Positions 28,890 through 30,150 of a stretch of 30,150 nt of DNA are shown here, one piece after another (the stretch's first letter is position 1; every line of letters starts with the position of its first letter). The stretch comes from CAZUSC01 sp964622915. Its GTDB lineage: Bacteria > Patescibacteriota > Andersenbacteria > UBA10190. The notes under the pieces are model-generated. The model did no database searches, was not told the DNA's origin, and was given only the letters and a program-made list of their open reading frames with translations. The stretch spans positions 1 to 30,150 of the forward strand of contig CAZUSC010000079.1 of the NCBI GenBank assembly GCA_964622915.1, in the 5' to 3' direction. The position numbers were made by a program, and so were the translations under genes.

Positions 28890-30139
28890 TGATACGTCCC
28901 ATTGCTATCTCTTTGTCGCCTAATACCACCCGCGCAGACGTGCGGCGCGCCTGGCACACGTTGCTGCGTCCGCGGTTATGGGGCGATACTAGTATTTTGC
29001 CTGGTCTGGCGACGCAACTATCGCAGCGGCTTAACGGACGACCAGTGGTTTTCACAAGCTCCGGACGGCAAGCCCTATATGATCTGCTGCGCGCTTTAGC
29101 TATTGGAAGTGGCGATGAAGTGATTATTCAAGCTTTTACCTGCATTGCCGTGCCAGAGCCGATTATTTGGGCCGGCGCCACGCCAATTTATGCTGACATA
29201 AATCCTCGGACATACAATCTTGACATTGATAGTTTACAATCCAAAATTACAGATCGCACCAAAGCAATAATTGTGCAGCATACTTTCGGCCTGCCGGCAC
29301 CACTGGATGAAATTATGGTCTTGGCCCGCGAAAAAAACATTAAAGTGATTGAGGATTGTGCTCATGCATTCGGTGCCACTTATAAAGATCAACCGGTGGG
29401 CACATTCGGCGATGCGGCAATCTTAAGTTTCGGCCGCGATAAAGTTATGTCTAGCGTTTTTGGGGGCGCGGTGGTTAGCGATAAAGATGACTTGATTAAG
29501 CAAGTCAAAAAATATGCGGCGGCCAGACCCCAGCCTCCCGCCCGCTGGATTATTCAACAGCTTTGGCATCCCGTCGCCATGAGTTTTATCTTGCCGATAT
29601 ATTTTATGGGCGGGATTGGCAAAGCCATATTGGTTTTGTTGCAGGATTTAAATTTATTGAGTAAGGCAGTGGCGGAAGTGGAAAAACAAGGCCAACAGCC
29701 AGCTCATCTTAATTATCAATTCTCCCCGGCACTAGCCCAGTTACTGGAACAACAGTTACAGCAGTTGGGTGGCTTTTTAAACAAACGACGAGATATCGCG
29801 GCGCGTTACTTGTCCTCGTTCTCTGGCCAAGCTCAATTACTCCCTGATATATCACCGGGAACCCAGCCTGCCTGGCTGCGTTTTCCGCTAGCGGTAGGAG
29901 ACGGCGATACTATGCGCCGCGCCGCTCGTCAGCACAGTATGCTGCTGGGCGACTGGTATGATGCGCCATTGGTACCGGCCAACAGCTCACAGCCCGCCTT
30001 TTATTATCAGCCAGGCAGTTGCCCTAATGCCGAGGCGGCTGGCAAGAGAGTCATCAACCTGCCCACTTACTATTCGCTGACCGACCAACAAATTGAAGAA
30101 GTAATTGATTTCATTAAGAAATCAGAAATCGGAAAATAG
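28889..30139 (+). CDS. DegT/DnrJ/EryC1/StrS-type PLP aminotransferase
   Basis: A 416-residue fold-type I PLP enzyme. VVFTSSGRQALYDLLRAL (cofactor phosphate side), GDEVIIQAFTCIAVPEPIIWAGATPIYADI, VIEDCAHAFGATY (Asp156 near the pyridine nitrogen) and LSFGRDKVMSSVFGGAVV (Lys185 as the Schiff-base lysine) follow the family order. Relatives transaminate nucleotide-linked keto-sugars for surface glycans. A hydrophobic stretch at about 232-255 (MSFILPIYFMGGIGKAILVLL) is unusual for this family and may associate with the membrane. The one-base overlap with the MurF-like gene suggests coupled expression and possibly a joint cell-wall task. The C-terminal KSEIGK and the TAG stop are encoded by a GAAAATA heptad array. 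Confidence 0.88.
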   Translation: MIRPIAISLSPNTTRADVRRAWHTLLRPRLWGDTSILPGLATQLSQRLNGRPVVFTSSGRQALYDLLRALAIGSGDEVIIQAFTCIAVPEPIIWAGATPIYADINPRTYNLDIDSLQSKITDRTKAIIVQHTFGLPAPLDEIMVLAREKNIKVIEDCAHAFGATYKDQPVGTFGDAAILSFGRDKVMSSVFGGAVVSDKDDLIKQVKKYAAARPQPPARWIIQQLWHPVAMSFILPIYFMGGIGKAILVLLQDLNLLSKAVAEVEKQGQQPAHLNYQFSPALAQLLEQQLQQLGGFLNKRRDIAARYLSSFSGQAQLLPDISPGTQPAWLRFPLAVGDGDTMRRAARQHSMLLGDWYDAPLVPANSSQPAFYYQPGSCPNAEAAGKRVINLPTYYSLTDQQIEEVIDFIKKSEIGK

Positions 30140-30145
30140 AAATTA
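30118..30145. repeat. GAAAATA heptad array at the aminotransferase 3' end
   Basis: Units gaaatca, gaaatcg, gaaaata, gaaatta. They contain the aminotransferase stop (30137-30139) and end at the A of a following ATG. Confidence 0.75.
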
Positions 30146-30150
30146 TGGAT
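30145..30150 (+). CDS. Possible start of the next gene (two codons only)
   Basis: ATG GAT at the window edge, five bases after the aminotransferase stop. It could open another gene of the same operon. Nothing more can be said from six bases. Confidence 0.25.

Overview
The window looks like a chromosomal segment of a Patescibacteria (Candidate Phyla Radiation) bacterium of roughly balanced base composition. The case rests on several gene types that commonly occur together in that group: a membrane-anchored PEGA/beta-propeller protein, a baseplate J-like membrane protein, a very short alanyl-tRNA synthetase, a sigma region 4 protein fused to HARE-HTH, a TraG/VirD4-like ATPase with a CxxC-x17-CxxC zinc ribbon, and a MurF-like ligase with a membrane domain. 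The rank below Patescibacteria cannot be read from the sequence. Most start codons lack a clear Shine-Dalgarno sequence; csrA is the exception.

Layout. Positions 1-944 hold a partial murA (minus), followed by a PEGA protein on the plus strand (1144-2499). From about 2.6 to 27.1 kb nearly everything is on the minus strand. Read in the direction of transcription (right to left) it runs: two GT2 glycosyltransferases; a 283-bp non-coding gap; scpA-scpB; a D-Ala-D-Ala carboxypeptidase; mraY-murD-ftsW-murG-murC; a sigma4/HARE-HTH regulator; a membrane protein with a TraG-like ATPase; a LOG-family protein; a short alaS; the baseplate J-like protein; infA-rpmJ-rpsM-rpsK-rpsD-rpoA-rplQ-rplM-rpsI; and csrA. 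On the plus strand at the right end are a membrane MurF-like ligase and a DegT-type aminotransferase that overlaps it by one base.

Function. The window joins peptidoglycan precursor synthesis (MurA, MurC, MurD, MurF-like, MraY, MurG, FtsW, carboxypeptidase), chromosome condensation (ScpAB), and the transcription/translation core (alpha operon). No murB, murE, ftsQ, ftsA or ftsZ is present here.

The non-coding DNA is the most unusual part. (1) Many gene junctions carry degenerate 7-bp tandem repeats of at least four families. They often supply a stop codon, a C-terminus or an N-terminus of the neighbouring gene. (2) Three related ~155-bp elements with inverted heptad arms each fill exactly one stop-to-start interval; two of them lie inside the ribosomal operon. 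(3) A 49-nt core, 46/49 identical, occurs twice in opposite orientation 17.5 kb apart. Each copy is enclosed by arms that differ in sequence but pair with each other, as expected of a conserved structured RNA or DNA element. (4) A fourth spacer with its own inverted termini fills the scpB-carboxypeptidase gap. Coding oddities include MurA with Asp in place of the catalytic Cys, infA apparently starting at CTG, a uS4 lacking its usual N-terminus, and an AlaRS lacking two domains.
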